Shown: positions 12,020 through 23,524 of the stretch, piece after piece
How the letters are laid out: the number at the start of each line of letters is the position of its first letter
How positions within the stretch are numbered: position 1 is the first letter of the stretch
Source of the DNA: Lycorma delicatula
Taxonomy: Eukaryota; Arthropoda; Insecta; Hemiptera; Fulgoridae
Length of the DNA stretch: 64,000 nucleotides
Direction: 5' to 3'
Assembly (NCBI RefSeq): GCF_047948215.1
Contig: NC_134455.1
Location: 75,517,189 to 75,581,188, forward strand
Notes under the pieces: generated by a model
What the model was told of the DNA's origin: nothing
Database searches by the model: none
What the model saw: only the letters and a program-made list of their open reading frames with translations
Made by a program: the position numbers and the translations under genes

Positions 12020-12660
12020 TTTTACTTCCTGTACGAAGTACAAAAAGTATTGTAATCACGAATAATTTTCCATTTTAACTAGTTTTGGCATGACGTCTGT
12101 ACAAACATACGTATATGTACGTATCGCACAGCTCAAAAACGATTAGCCTTAGAATGTTGAAATTTTGGATTTAGGACTGTTGTAACATCTAGTTGTGCAT
12201 TTCCCATTTTGATTCCAATTGACTGTACCAAAAGTGATCATAAAAGCCCAAACTCCAAACAAATTTTAATTTTAGACTTTTTATTAACTGTAGTAATAAG
12301 CAATCATTGAGGGCTTTTCAACAATATATCATATGTGGTACTTATTTTCATTCGTTCCGAAGTTATAGTAAAATAAAATTTTAATTAACAAAATATTTGA
12401 TTCTTAGTGTAAGGTACTAAGATTCGGTTCGAATCAGACTTCATCTCCCTTTTTTTAATTTAAAAATATTGATTTATTAATAATTCTTAATCACTCCTTG
12501 TAAAAAAAGTTTACGATGAATAATAATTTAATAACAAAAAAAAAACATGAAAAAATATCAGAAGTTATAAAAAATTTGTGTACTTTACATTAAAAAAAAA
12601 TGTGTGTATGTAATTTAATATGAGTACAAGGAAGTCATGTTGTGTCCACATCAGATTTTT
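12020..12660 (+). repeat. Interspersed repeat H, plus-oriented copy
   Basis: This unit begins near ACTTCCTGTACGAAGTAC and contains ACGATTAGCC, TTTGGATTTAGGACTG, GGTACTTATTTTCATTC and, near its end, ACAAGGAAGTCATG. Large parts recur in inverse orientation at 16555-16945, and the end word recurs in inverse orientation at 15835-15870. It encodes nothing. A Helitron N-terminal relic sits between the inverted copies, so the repeat may be Helitron-derived. That link is inference. Confidence 0.6.
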
Positions 12661-12829
12661 TAAAGTAATTTTCCTTAAAACAAAATTATTTTTTACATTT
12701 TATTATGAATCTTTTTTTGTTGTTTTAAAAAAAATGTTAAAAGAACTTTTTTAATTTTTCTACTTTTAAGTAATAATTAAATGAAATAGTTATAAAATTT
12801 TACAATAGGTATCTAAAAAGTATTGAGCC

Positions 12830-13400
12830 TTTTGCGCACTAGATAGCGTTTGCATATTCCGGCAAAAATCGAGGAAAGCCTGCATGTAAGCAGTCATGAC
12901 ATCGCAATTACCAAAACATCCATCACCAAACAGCGTTAGACCGTTTTGATAAAGCTGAATACAAAAAGAAGCTCGGCATTGTGTGACGCACGAAACCTCA
13001 AAAAAATTTACTCGATCGAATATCTTTCTGCGAATCTCTACTGAAACGTAACGAAATCAAGCCGTTCGTGTAGCGGTTGACCGCGAGTGATGAAAAGTGA
13101 ATTATCTACCACAACATTGTGCAAAAAAGATCGTGGTCGTAGCGAGGAGAAGCTCCACGGTTTCTGGCAAAGCCCAGACTACCTGGAAAGTTATGCTGTG
13201 CATTTGGTGGGATTAGAAGGGCATCGAGCATCACGAGCTGCTGCCGCCAGGCAGAACGATAAACTCAGACCTATACTGTCGACCATTAGCGCGATTGCAT
13301 CTAGCAATTTAAAAGAAACGACCTGAACTGGTTTCTTGAGGTGTCTCTGTTGCACGACATTGCGATTCGCGCTGGCGTCGAAGTGTCAATCGAACTTCAT
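12830..13400 (+). pseudogene. mariner transposase relic (N-terminal and central part)
   Basis: Mixed-frame translation gives LDRFDKAEYKKKLGI, KNLLDRISFCESLLKRNEIK, then NIVQKRSWS, a decayed APxTVAKPGL region, and finally VSLLHD where a mariner has the second catalytic aspartate. The linker motif (PHEL-x-KNLMDRI) is recognisable as KPQKNLLDRI. The catalytic TGDEKW motif is altered to something like TASDEK. The C-terminal third is absent. The same transposase type is present on the minus strand at 14.8-15.7 kb. Confidence 0.7.
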
Positions 13401-14760
13401 GCTGTTCTGGTATTTAGGTAGATCTCAACTGCGCTTTATATTGATTATGAATAATCAATCTTGCCGACTTGGCTTCTTTATCTCCATTTGTTTTATTTCT
13501 TGGCATTTTTGACGCGCTTTCTTTAATCGTTTCTTTCGCCGAGTTGCTGTCTCGTTTCTTCATCGTTGTAGAATTGCATTTGTTTAATTTTACTTTATTT
13601 GTTTTTTATTTCCTTTCCTATATGCTTGCCGAGATTCATTGTTTTTCGACATTTCTTTTAAACTAATTTCTGATATTATTCCATTATTTATTTTTTCCAC
13701 AGAACTCAGTTGTTTGAAATTATATTTGAACAAATTAAATTCTCTAAGTTGTAAAATCTTCGTAAAGCGTTAATTTAATACCATTCTTTTTTTGCTTTTT
13801 TCTAGTTGTATAAATATTTAAAATGACAATTTTTTACTCTTAATTTTTTAATTCTTTGGCAAAAAAGAATTTAAATGCAGTTTTATTCTATATTATGACC
13901 TAGAGAATTAGCTCCCATTATTATAAATGATATCAGTTATTTGTATTTAACTCAGATGATTGGAGTACAAAAACTTTAAAAGGTAAACTTAAAAGTTATA
14001 TTAGAATCCACTTCAACAACCATTTGATTTACTCATACTGAATCGACAGTCAAAATCAGTCGGATGATGGCTACATATATCCAATCAACAACCTTCCTCA
14101 AGATATTCCCCTTGTGTTATGTATAGACATTAATATACCTATATAAAATATAGAAATCTATGAAGTTAACAGTGGAATATTGTACTGCCACCCGACTTAC
14201 GCCGCTGACTAAAATTTCACCATTGTATGAGGTCGGGAAATGGGTTTAATTAAAGTTGTAAGATTTGAGGACATGGTTGAACCATTGTTAATTAAAGAAA
14301 AGCATGTTAACAAAGTTGTACCGTTTTAAATTTTCTAAGAAAAAATGATTTATGCTACACTAAAATTTACGATTAGTACCTCAATATTAAATACATATCA
14401 ATGAAGATTTAAATTTCCTCGAGCAATATGAATGCGGTACTGCAATAATAATACTAATTAAATTTTGAATATCAATGATTTTGAATCGATTCCTTTAATA
14501 TCGAATAACTAAGATTATTTATTTTTTGTAATTTTATATAATTATTATTCAAGATTTTTTACTTTATACCTAATTAAAAACAACCTTTTTTTCATTGAAA
14601 TTTGCGGTATGAAATAATTAATATGATATAGAAAAGTTAATAAAAGATGAAATGACACCTTAATTGTATAGTGTACAACTTCCATCATACATATTAAGTA
14701 GGAGGAAAAGTGTTTTCGTATTTTAACGCAAATTAAAAAAACGGTTTTCCTATATTTCAA
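13400..14760. other. AT-rich spacer
   Basis: A T-rich open frame at 13469-13666 and an A/T-rich one at 14545-14760 have no recognisable motif. Nothing else is seen. Confidence 0.45.
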
Positions 14761-14764
14761 ATGA

Positions 14765-15660
14765 AATACATCAAACCAAATACATGTAGTCTTGATCTAC
14801 CACGTTTTGCCAGTTTTGACGTAAAAACATAATCCCTTCACTGTGGAACTTCTGTGTTACTGTGATAAGTGATTTTTACATATCTCTTTTGAAGCCATCT
14901 TTATATCTGTAGACGAAACAAAATGGTAGTCTGACGGTGCAAAGTAAACACAATATGATAAATGCATCAAAATTTCCCAACCAAGCACTCTTAATCTTCG
15001 ACGGATCGCCAATAAAGGAAAGGAATTATCGTGGTGTGACACGATAAATTTCTTATTATCATTTTGCTTTATCTCGATTTCTTAGAGAAATCTTTCCACT
15101 TGTTGACTGTAAAGTTTAGAATCAATCATTTGACGGTGGCAGCAGCTCATAGTGAACAATTTTTTTTTTCAAAACCATAGACATACAGCAATACTATACT
15201 TGGCTATCCTGTCTTAGCCATCGTTTGCGGAGTTTACTTTTCTTCAACCACTAAATTTTCCGTACAATATTATCATAAGGGATCCGTTTCTTACTTCTCG
15301 TAATGAGCTGTTTCAGAAATTATTTTATTTCTTATCCTTTTAGCTACGATTCGCAGATAAAATATTTGATCCGTTAAATTTTCATTTTTTAAATTATGTT
15401 GCACCCAAGCATCAAGTTTTTTGTACCCAGCCTTCATCACGTGTTTCAGTACTGTTTTGAGGTGGGTTACTAATGTCACACAACTCCTTATGTACTGGTC
15501 TTGTTCAATTTTATCAATGATTTCATCGATTTTTTCAGTTATTGGCCGACCAGAGAGAGATTCATTGATGGAATTATAATTTCCAGAAAACGCTTCAACC
15601 ATCTTTGTGCCATACGCACTGATAGTGCATCATCTCCATAAAGGTCACACTTTTTTTAGC
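14765..15660 (-). pseudogene. mariner transposase relic, nearly full span
   Basis: Running right to left on the minus strand: a decayed helix-turn-helix part, SLSGRPITEKIDEIIDKIEQ, VLKHVMKAGYKKLDAWVQH (WVPHEL region), NENLTDQI, DNIVRK, a frame-shifted centre with HYELLPP, then HDNSFPLLAIRRRLRVLGWE, FAPSDYHF (third aspartate) and the terminal EICKNHLSQ. Catalytic D2 (HDN) and D3 (PSDY) are still readable. D1 is lost in a damaged stretch. Several frameshifts and stops are present. This is the best-preserved mariner of its type here. Confidence 0.8.
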
Positions 15661-15824
15661 AGCCTGATCGAATTCTTCCTTTTTTTTGTAATAAAATTTT
15701 AAAATTTATTAATTTCTTCTTTATTTTTATTTATTTTCAAGGCGCAATAATTTTTAAATAAATTAATTAAAGTTTAAATAACCTTTACAAAATGCTCAGT
15801 GACATATCACCTTTAAAAAAAATT

Positions 15825-15905
15825 ATATGTGGACACCACATGACTTCCTTGTACGACATGACTTCCTTGTATTTAATTACATATACGGATTTTTTAAAAG
15901 TGACA
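15825..15905 (-). repeat. Interspersed repeat H, minus-oriented end fragment
   Basis: The words CATGACTTCCTTGTA (twice, 16 bases apart) and TTAATTACATATAC are the inverse of the end of the copy at 12.6 kb. The doubling of the CATGACTTCCTTGTA word is local to this copy. Confidence 0.6.
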
Positions 15906-16097
15906 AGTACGTAAACTTTTCTCATTAATAACTTCTGATATTTTTTCTTACTTTTTTTTTATTGTTATTATTGAATTCTAATTTATCGTAATTTTTTTAC
16001 AATCAGTAGTTAATAATTATAAATAAATCAAACATGAACTTTACTTATACAATTAACATTATTAACATTATTATAAAGAGGAAAAAATGTTAAAACC

Positions 16098-16413
16098 AAA
16101 CAAAGAATAAAAAGATTAAGAGAGGATGATGAACATAAAGAGAGAGAAAATTTGAAAACAAGAGAACGTGTACACAAATTAAGATCAGATGAATTTCATC
16201 AAACCAAAGAGTGATTAAATGATCGGCAATAAAAAACAAATAAACGAAATGATGATCAACACCGACTTAGGGAGAACATTGCTCGACAATATCAGAAGAG
16301 TAATGAACTAAAAGATAAGAATTTTTTGGAATTTATTAAAGATGATGCATGTATGCCTCAGTGTACATGTTGTTCTTGTGAGGGTCTATTTTTCAGTCAC
16401 TCTGTAATTAACT
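16098..16413 (+). pseudogene. Helitron Rep/Hel N-terminal relic
   Basis: In one frame the plus strand reads RIKRLREDDEHKERENLKTR, then RERVHKLRSDEFHQ, RLRENIARQYQKSNELKDKN, and finally PQCTCCSCEGLFFSHSV. A long R/K/E/N-rich region followed by a C-x-CC...LFF-x-HSV zinc-type motif is the characteristic N-terminus of animal Helitron Rep/Hel proteins. Two stops interrupt it. The Rep and helicase domains are not found downstream. It is flanked on both sides by inverse copies of repeat H. Confidence 0.55.
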
Positions 16414-16554
16414 TTAATTAGATAAAATTAAACAGAAATTCGAGAATTGTGAAATAAAATTAAACAGAAATTAAACTAGAAAATCCAAAAATAATATGAT
16501 TCAAAATTATTATATTCAATTAATAGTAAATAATCACATGTTTCCAACTCTATT

Positions 16555-16945
16555 ACATATACACATATGTAATGCCTATTAAATTACATATACTCGTACA
16601 CATTTTTAAAAGTACATAAAATTTTATTTCACTAACAACTTCTGATTTTTTTCACATTTTTTTTTCATTGAAAAAATTATAATTAATTAATTATAATTAT
16701 AATTTATTTAATTTTTAAAAAAAAGTTAAAAAAATAAAAAAAGGAGATTAAAACCGATGTGCCTTCTCCTTATAGATCCAAATATTTCATTAATTAACAT
16801 TTCATTTGGCTATAACTCTGGAATCAATGAAAATAAGTACCACTTATGATATATCGTTGAAAAGCTTTCAATGAGAACTTATTACTGTAGTTAAGAAAAA
16901 GTTCAAAATCCAATTTTATTTTTTGGACATTTTTGGTCGTCGGTT
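16555..16945 (-). repeat. Interspersed repeat H, minus-oriented main copy
   Basis: Read on the minus strand this matches 12.22-12.62 kb. Shared words include ACTACAGTAATAAG, GCTTTTCAACGATATATCAT and GGTACTTATTTTCATT. The spacing is conserved, with small insertions and deletions. Confidence 0.65.
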
Positions 16946-17145
16946 GCAATCAAAGGAAACAAGGAAGAATAAGGATGAAATTATTAGATGAGGTGAAGAC
17001 TGGAAATAAGGGAACGAAGGAGAAGGCATTAGATAGAAATAACGGTAGCGTAAGGGATATGTCACTGGGCAAAACACCTTATAATGATGATAATTATGAT
17101 TATAATAATGATATAGACAGCGAGGTAGAGATAAGAGACTAACTG
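16945..17145 (+). pseudogene. LINE ORF2 C-terminal tail relic
   Basis: The short open frame contains GRIRMKLLDEVKTGNKGTKE followed by KALDRNNGSVRDMS and an acidic D/N-rich end. Many arthropod non-LTR ORF2 proteins end with a GRPRxRWLDxVK ... KxxAxDRxxWR segment, which this resembles. Nothing of RT precedes it. The call is tentative because the similarity is short. Confidence 0.35.
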
Positions 17146-17149
17146 ACAT

Positions 17150-18335
17150 GGTCAAAAATTATTTTCGGTTTGTGTGCCCATAGTAATTTCTTCAAACCTT
17201 ACACTACAATAAATTATTTGATTTAAAAAAAAGCACCGGGAAAAATAATAATAAAAAAATCAGTTCTTTAATTGCAACTTCATTAAATAAACTCATATTA
17301 AGTATTAATAATTATTGTAATTAAAACTGTAGTTGCTTTAAATTTAGCAACGATTACCAAAAGTAAATTTTCCTTTCTGAGAGCAATGTTAAGTAGCTTT
17401 TTCTTGTTTTTGCATCTATGTATCACTACAAATTCCTTTGTAATTTTTAAAAACTGATCTATTTCAAAATAAGGTTTTCTTGAAATGATTTGTTAATTAT
17501 TAAGGAAATTTAAAAAAAAAATAAAGTTACTCAAAATTTTATACCGATTCTGAATTAATTTTTCACTTCATTGAATATTGATATGAAATCATACAAAGGT
17601 AGTGATCAGCAATGATCACCGCTAAGTATTTTTTCGTCCATGCATTAAATTCTAATCTTATGTACAGATAATTATAAAATCATATTATACTTCTACAGCT
17701 TTTTAGTAACATTTATAATTCTTTTTATAAATTAATATTTTCATTTTAATTACGAAAAATAATTTACTTCATTGAAAAGATTGACTTTACAAAAAATACA
17801 TTTTAAAGAAGCTTCTAATGAGATTTTACATTAGAATATAGGTAATAAGAAAAAGAAATAAGATGACAACAAAGTTTTCATACTTTCTTGGTGTTGGTTA
17901 TTTATTCTTATACAGTGGAAAAATAATGATACATGAAAAAAGTACAAAAAATCTATATTTTTTACTTTAATCAACTACCGTCAGTATTATTTCCAAAGTA
18001 TTTGCCTTTGAGCCATTTGAACTACTACTATTACTACTATTCTTAGGAAGACATAAAAAAAGTCAGTTAATAAATATGCAATAAATAAAATTATAGCTTT
18101 ATTTGATCTTTGGAGAAAGGGAGAATTTGGGGACAAATATTTTTTTTAAATAGTAATATAACCACGTAAGCAAGTACTGTTATTTATATAAAATGGGGTT
18201 ATGTTAGCAAAATATTTAGTAAATTAACATCAAAGAAACTATCCACCCCACCCCCTGGAGATATTGACCCCAAAATTTTACCATCCGGTGGTAAATTATG
18301 CTAAAGGTTTCAGCTCCGTAGGGGGTAAAACCCGC
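17150..18335. other. AT-rich spacer
   Basis: No gene or repeat boundary is recognised. CCACCCCACCCCCTGG near 18243 may mark the 3' limit of the LINE fragment that follows on the minus strand. Confidence 0.45.
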
Positions 18336-18339
18336 ATAG

Positions 18340-19470
18340 TGACGATCTCGATCACTACACAACCCCCTCCGTTCCTATCTCTGATGGGCTTTACCGGAGG
18401 TCGTCTTTTAGACCCTCTAAACTCTGTTGACTACAACAGAGTGGCCTCCCGGTTTGACCTCTCTCAAGATGCCACCGGTGCAAATGCCTCGACAGACATT
18501 TCCATCAGTGTATTTACACAACCTACTATCGCCTTCGTATGGCCCTTTCAAGACCACTTAACATACAAACCTCAACTATCAAAAAACCGATTCGCGGAAG
18601 TGCAATCCCTGAACCTTCTTCTAACGCCGAAGGTTTCACACAAAACCTCTTCCTATATCTAACTACAGTAGACTATGAATTTTCTTAAGAATCAAGAAAC
18701 AGATTTACAAATTTAATAAGCCTCCAGTGAAAACAATACCTTTTCTTCTCTTGTGTGGTCCGCTTTCGGGAGCAAGGCAATGTCTACTACACCCTCCCAT
18801 ACCACAGCTCCATCACAGAGTTCTCCACACATCCATGTCATCCTAACAGCGAATATCTTACTTAACCTGGCCTCGATGCCAAAACGTCTATCTTGGTCAA
18901 GTAAGCATCCAGGCTCGGCCCCTAGCCACGGTTTGCTATTCTATCTATAAATCTATAACACTATCAGACTCCCTCTGCCATTCTCCGCTGGACTAAGAAT
19001 CTAAGGAAGTCAGCAACTATGTTTCATTCCCTTTCGATTTTTCAATTAATTTACAGATCAAAACCATAATTGATCCTCGCATACTCTCTAGCTGCTTTGG
19101 TACGTTCAGCTTCATACCTGGGGCAGACATATAAGGCATGGCACACTTCATTAATGGCCCTACACTCCGGACACAAGCCTGAATTAATCAAACCAGATTT
19201 GGCCAACCTATCTCGAAAAGCACCATTTCCAGAAATAAACTGTGTAATATGCCAATTGGGGGAAATCCACCTAACTACCTGCATACACTCTCATATCAGG
19301 AAAAATACCATGCGTACAACGGTCAACGGGCGATTCAGTCCATCTGACCTGCCATATGATGCCAGGGAAGTAAAATGATCAGAGGGATTTGAAACATAGT
19401 AATGGAGGAGATTGGAGAAAATTAAATGGATAGATAAAACAAAAAAAGAAAAAAAAGTAATGATTAAAAT
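18340..19470 (-). mobile_element. R1-clade LINE, 5'-truncated 3' end (copy A)
   Basis: On the minus strand, 19378-19051 encodes the end of an R1-clade ORF2: THGIFPD-like start, WISPNWHITQFISGNGAFRD, then the CCHC knuckle CPECRAINEVCHALYVC (C-x2-C-x7-H-x4-C) and PRYEAERTKAAREYARI. A stop follows FDL. About 700 bases of 3'UTR follow, down to about 18340. The UTR shares words such as CCCCCTCCGTTCCTA and GGTCGTCTTTTAGA with the copies at 52.9 and 53.3 kb. RT and endonuclease are missing, as expected for incomplete target-primed reverse transcription. An apparent plus-strand ORF at 18264-18662 is antisense to this UTR. Confidence 0.75.
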
Positions 19471-19735
19471 TAACGGGATATAGCTTAATCAGAACAATTT
19501 AAAATTTAGGGAAAGTTAAGTGGATGGGACATATGAAAGATTGATTAATACATCACTAGAAAGGTCAGATATAAAGAAGAGAGGTAGAAATAATTAAAAA
19601 TTATAAGTAATCTAAAAGGAAAAGGGAGTAATCAAGAATTAAAATATTTAACTGGAATTAGTAGTAGTAATTTAACTGGAATTATGGACTAGGAAACGGG
19701 TTGTCCAAGGGATCTATCTCAGGGCCGATAACTAT
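19395..19735 (+). pseudogene. LINE endonuclease-RT C-terminal relic
   Basis: In mixed frames the plus strand reads WRRLEKIKWIDKTK, then a KWMGHM-like segment (consensus WIGHxLRH), KKRGRNN and a tail resembling KGSYQEIKxLTxNRxxW. This matches the C-terminal segment of the non-LTR family also seen at 29.6-30.5 kb. It directly abuts the 5' limit of copy A, and the same junction recurs at 56.5 kb. Confidence 0.4.
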
Positions 19736-19739
19736 ATGA

Positions 19740-21145
19740 TATAATTTTTCATTATAAATTATAAGTACAATATTATTGTATTTTTTCTGCTGTGTGTCAA
19801 TAATTTAATTACTAAATTATAACTTATAATGCAGAAAATAGATAAAAATTATAATTATTTTGTAACATTTATATTTTATTGATTTTATTTACTTGAAATT
19901 AACGTAAACAAAGTTGTGTTGAAATATTCAATTAAAAAAAAAAAAAAAAAAAAACATATGCATTCGCAATTTTATTTAAACTTCTAAACCGATAAATGTT
20001 TTAATTATTACATTACTACACAGATGTAAGTGTGAAACATCTATTTATGTAATACTAAAATAATTAAGCTCAGTTTAATATATTTATGTATTCATTGAAT
20101 GCATTTGAAATTATAATCTTATTCCGTTACCTTTAGTCATGCAACTCTTTTTAAGTTGTTCAATTAGCGAATGAACTTTTACATCCGTTGCACTCCTTTA
20201 TCGACCGACTGTACCAATCTCTTCCAATGTCGTGTCAAGGAAAACAGCGTTGGAATTTTTATTAGAGATTATCCTCTTAATTGCTCTTCTACCACTCCTT
20301 ATTCAATTTTAGTCTATATATCTTTTAAATATGCATTCTGAACCAGATAATAAACGATGCAATCATAAAACTTGTGTAATTCACCTCTATTTACGAGGTG
20401 TTAGCTAAGTTTTTCAGTATTAAATGTTTTCAACTGATATAGATCCCGTTCAGCAAATTTATTTAGTGCCACATCGAAATTAAATTGATTTAAATTTTTA
20501 TTTTTATTTATTAAAACGTTATATTATTAAAAATTCATTAAAATGTTTTGTAAATTTTTTCCCCTCATTAGAAGAAAGGAAAAGAGTACCTGAACATTTT
20601 TTACTTAAAATGTTAATCCTTACATAATTTTTACAAAAATATTTTTTTTTTGTTTCATTAATCTCACTGCACTTGTTAATTTATTTCTGTTTTACACTAT
20701 TTTTTTAGTTTCAGTTGTCGCCTATTCACGATATCTCCGATATATATCGATATATCCATATCTCCGATTCACTAATCAACAAATAAAAGTTTTTATCGTG
20801 TATTTGGAATTGTACATGGTGATTTTAATCAATTTTGGGATGCTGAAATCAAAACTTATCTGAATTTGTGTAATACGTCGTTTTTTTTTTTTAGGCATGA
20901 TTTATTTACCAATAAATGCATAATCACTGCGAAATCGATATTTAAAAAAATATATTATTTATGTGTATCCATTTAACTTTTTTTTTAAACTAACCAGATT
21001 TCTATTTATTCAAACACAGATAAATTGAAATACATTAATACAATTATAAATAACAATCTTCTAAGTCTAAATCATTGGAAATTTCTTTAAAAAACAGTTT
21101 TTAAAATGTTAAATCATTGGATTTGTCTTAACTTTTTTTTTAAAT
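19740..21145. other. AT-rich spacer
   Basis: A 20-base poly-A run lies at about 19934. The stretch 20150-20350 is slightly GC-richer but gave no motif on either strand. Nothing else is seen. Confidence 0.45.
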
Positions 21146-21149
21146 AAGT

Positions 21150-22065
21150 AAACTTTTTCGCTTGTACGATATTCCATCAGTTTCTCTAAACAAAACCCAA
21201 CAATAGTCAGCCATCATTCCATGATTTCATCTCCCATGGTACGGATGCTCCATGGTTAGAGTATCTAAATCGAAATGCTCTCCTTGGTTATCGCTGAAAG
21301 AGCCCAAATTTTCGGGAAAAAAGTCTTGGTGGGAGTGTAGGAAATGAATTTTTAATGACATCCTAAACATATATCCTACAACTAATATCCTAAATGTTTG
21401 TAGTTTTCTGGAAACAGCTTATCAACAAAAAAACATAGATTTTATCTTTTCTGTTGCCTAAAAAACCACCAACAACATCTTTGAAGGACTTTCATGGAAC
21501 TAGTTCACATTCGCTATGTTTATCGTCAAAATGTGAGTCCTTATGCAGTTTCTTGATTTGCAAATTTATACTATGAATATATTAACCCATAATATACTCT
21601 TCTTGGCCTTATCATCACTCAATTTAGAAAAACTTAAATGATTAAGTTTTTGTCTAATCCATCTTTGTCTAGTGCCTTTATGAAATTCTTAGTTTTATGT
21701 GAAGTGGTGGCAGTATGGTTTTATCATTTTCCTTTAATGACAAATTCTTTACATTTTTTTTCACCAGCCATAAAGTTTTGCCGCAATGGCCAGTTCTTTC
21801 CTTGGAAATAACTTTTTGCACCACGACTATCCCAAAAACAAGGAAAACAACATTTCGTAAACCCACCTTGTAAATCAAGAAGTAAAGCAACTTTCAGATC
21901 ACAGCAAACTTGCCACAAATGCTCTTTGTATTTTATTGCTTCTAATATCGATGCCATAGTTACATATATTTTCTTCATGTCGACTGCATGAGTTAATGGA
22001 ATGGATGGCAATTTATTACCACTATGCGATAAACCTACTTTCATGCTAACTTTAGAAAAGCCAAT
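21150..22065 (-). pseudogene. Relic of an unclassified, repeat-associated protein family
   Basis: The minus strand reads, with frameshifts: VGLSHSGNKLPSIPLTHAVD, then ILEAIKYKEHLWQVCCDLKV, a Cys-rich stretch FTKCCFPCFWDSRGAKSYF, WPLRQNF, ILPPLHIKLRI, and after a damaged middle SLKIHFLHSHQDFFPENLGS, DNQGEHFDLDTLTMEHPYHG and MMADYCWVL. I recognise the NGNKxPSIP ... CDLKV ... LPPLHIKLG ... MSLKIHFLxSHLDFFPxNLG pattern as a protein type found in many copies in arthropod genomes. I cannot assign it a reaction. It is broken by at least four frame changes. Multi-copy occurrence suggests a mobile element passenger, which is inference. Confidence 0.55.
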
Positions 22066-22069
22066 AATT

Positions 22070-22445
22070 TATTAAAGGCAAGATAATAATTTATTAAAGG
22101 TAGCCCGAAAACAGTTCTGTTGATCGTTGTTTTCTATATATTTTGATTATTGTTGTGTCTGTTGGTATTTTTTTAATATTCTTCAGTAAAATATAAGCAA
22201 ATAGTAAAGTGAGAATTATTAATTTACTAAACATCGGATTTCATGATTCACATTTATTGGCACAAAAAAATGAGCTAATAACCCATTTTTCAAACTTGAA
22301 AACTCATTCTTCGTGGTATGTTTGAAAAGTAATGACACAACATGTCTGTAGCTCCGAATAGATTTTCGTTTCAAAGTAGGCAATCCTACGAAAAAGGGAG
22401 GTCCATGTAAAGAGAACAAGCATAGGTCAGTAGCTTGATTTATTA
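22070..22445. other. Spacer before mariner relic
   Basis: Possibly the decayed upstream part of the preceding minus-strand protein and the 5' end of the following mariner. No motif can be read. Confidence 0.4.
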
Positions 22446-22449
22446 CGTC

Positions 22450-23520
22450 AGAATCGTGTCTTAAGATGAACGTGGAAATTTCCGATCCCGCCAATCGTGA
22501 AGTGCGAGCCCTCATCCGATATCTCGAAATCGCTAAAAATGTGAAAAGTCTGCCAATATCCACTGCAAAATTGTTTTTGTTTACGGCTATGTGATAAAGT
22601 AACAGTGCTGTAGGGAGTGTAAAACATAGTAGAACAAATATTCACTATGAACAGAAGAACGGAAGACAGTAGATAGTAACAATGAGTTTATTGAGAAACT
22701 CGAACGGCTGATTCAAGAAGATCGCCCCTTGACTGTGGACGGTGAACTTCATGATATGTGTTCAAAAGTCGGTCAAACTGTACTGTATGAAAAGATAACA
22801 AACCGTTTGAATTTTTTTAAACTATTTGAGTACCGAAATTATTAACAGAGGAACACAAAAACAGATAGAGTTCGGGAGTTTCTTGACTATTATGAGCTCG
22901 AGGGTAAAGAATTATTCTATTGTATTCTGACTGGAGATAAAACCTATGCGGCGCACACACCAAAATTCAAAAGGTAATCTAGGCAGTGGTGACATACTGG
23001 TTTCCAGTCAGAAAAACATTCAAAACGCAACAATCTGTGAAAAAATCATGGCGACATTTTTCTGAGACTGAAAAAGAATTCTGATTATCGGATTCTTGAC
23101 TTCAGGTCAATCCATAAATGCCTAGAGATACTGCGAGACCCTCCAAAAGCTACGTCGGGCCATTCTAAACAAAGGAAAGGGCAGCTGACAAAGTGAGTGT
23201 GTTGTGCGATATAACTCGGCACCATACCACACGCAAAACGGTCGATCTCCTCAACAGTTTTGGTCGGGGTATTCTGAACCATCCTGGCCATAATTTCGAC
23301 CAAGTGACTTTTTTTATTTGCAGGCATTTGAAAGTCATATGGGCGAAAACGCTTTACATCTGGCGAAGAAGTGGAGAATGCCGTGTGTGATTGGGCAAAG
23401 GAGATGGCGGCAGGGACGTGTAATATTGAAATACGAAAGGTGATAACCCAGATGATCAGATGCTTAGATCTGAATGGCGGATATAGCAAATTAGTGGTAT
23501 ACTTGTGTAAGTAATATGTT
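22450..23520 (+). pseudogene. mariner transposase relic, full span
   Basis: In order on the plus strand: MNVEISDPANREVRALIRYL (start of the helix-turn-helix domain), a frame-shifted linker ending EQ-x-GR, FIEKLERLIQED with LTVDELHDM, FLDYYELEG, TGDKT (consensus TGDET, first aspartate retained), KTFKTQQSVKKIMAT, CETLQKLRRAILNKGKG, KTVDLLNSFGRGIL, a damaged third catalytic region (consensus YSPDLAPSDYH), and LRR/GGDY-like remnants near the end. It spans the whole ~345-residue family length but carries many stops and frameshifts. The type differs from the 13-15 kb mariners: here CETLQKLRRAI precedes the second catalytic site. Confidence 0.8.
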
Positions 23521-23524
23521 ATAT

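Noticed and set aside
18264..18662. 132-codon plus-strand open frame
   Set aside because: It lies antisense in the 3'UTR of LINE copy A, and the homologous UTRs at 52.9 and 53.3 kb do not keep the frame open.
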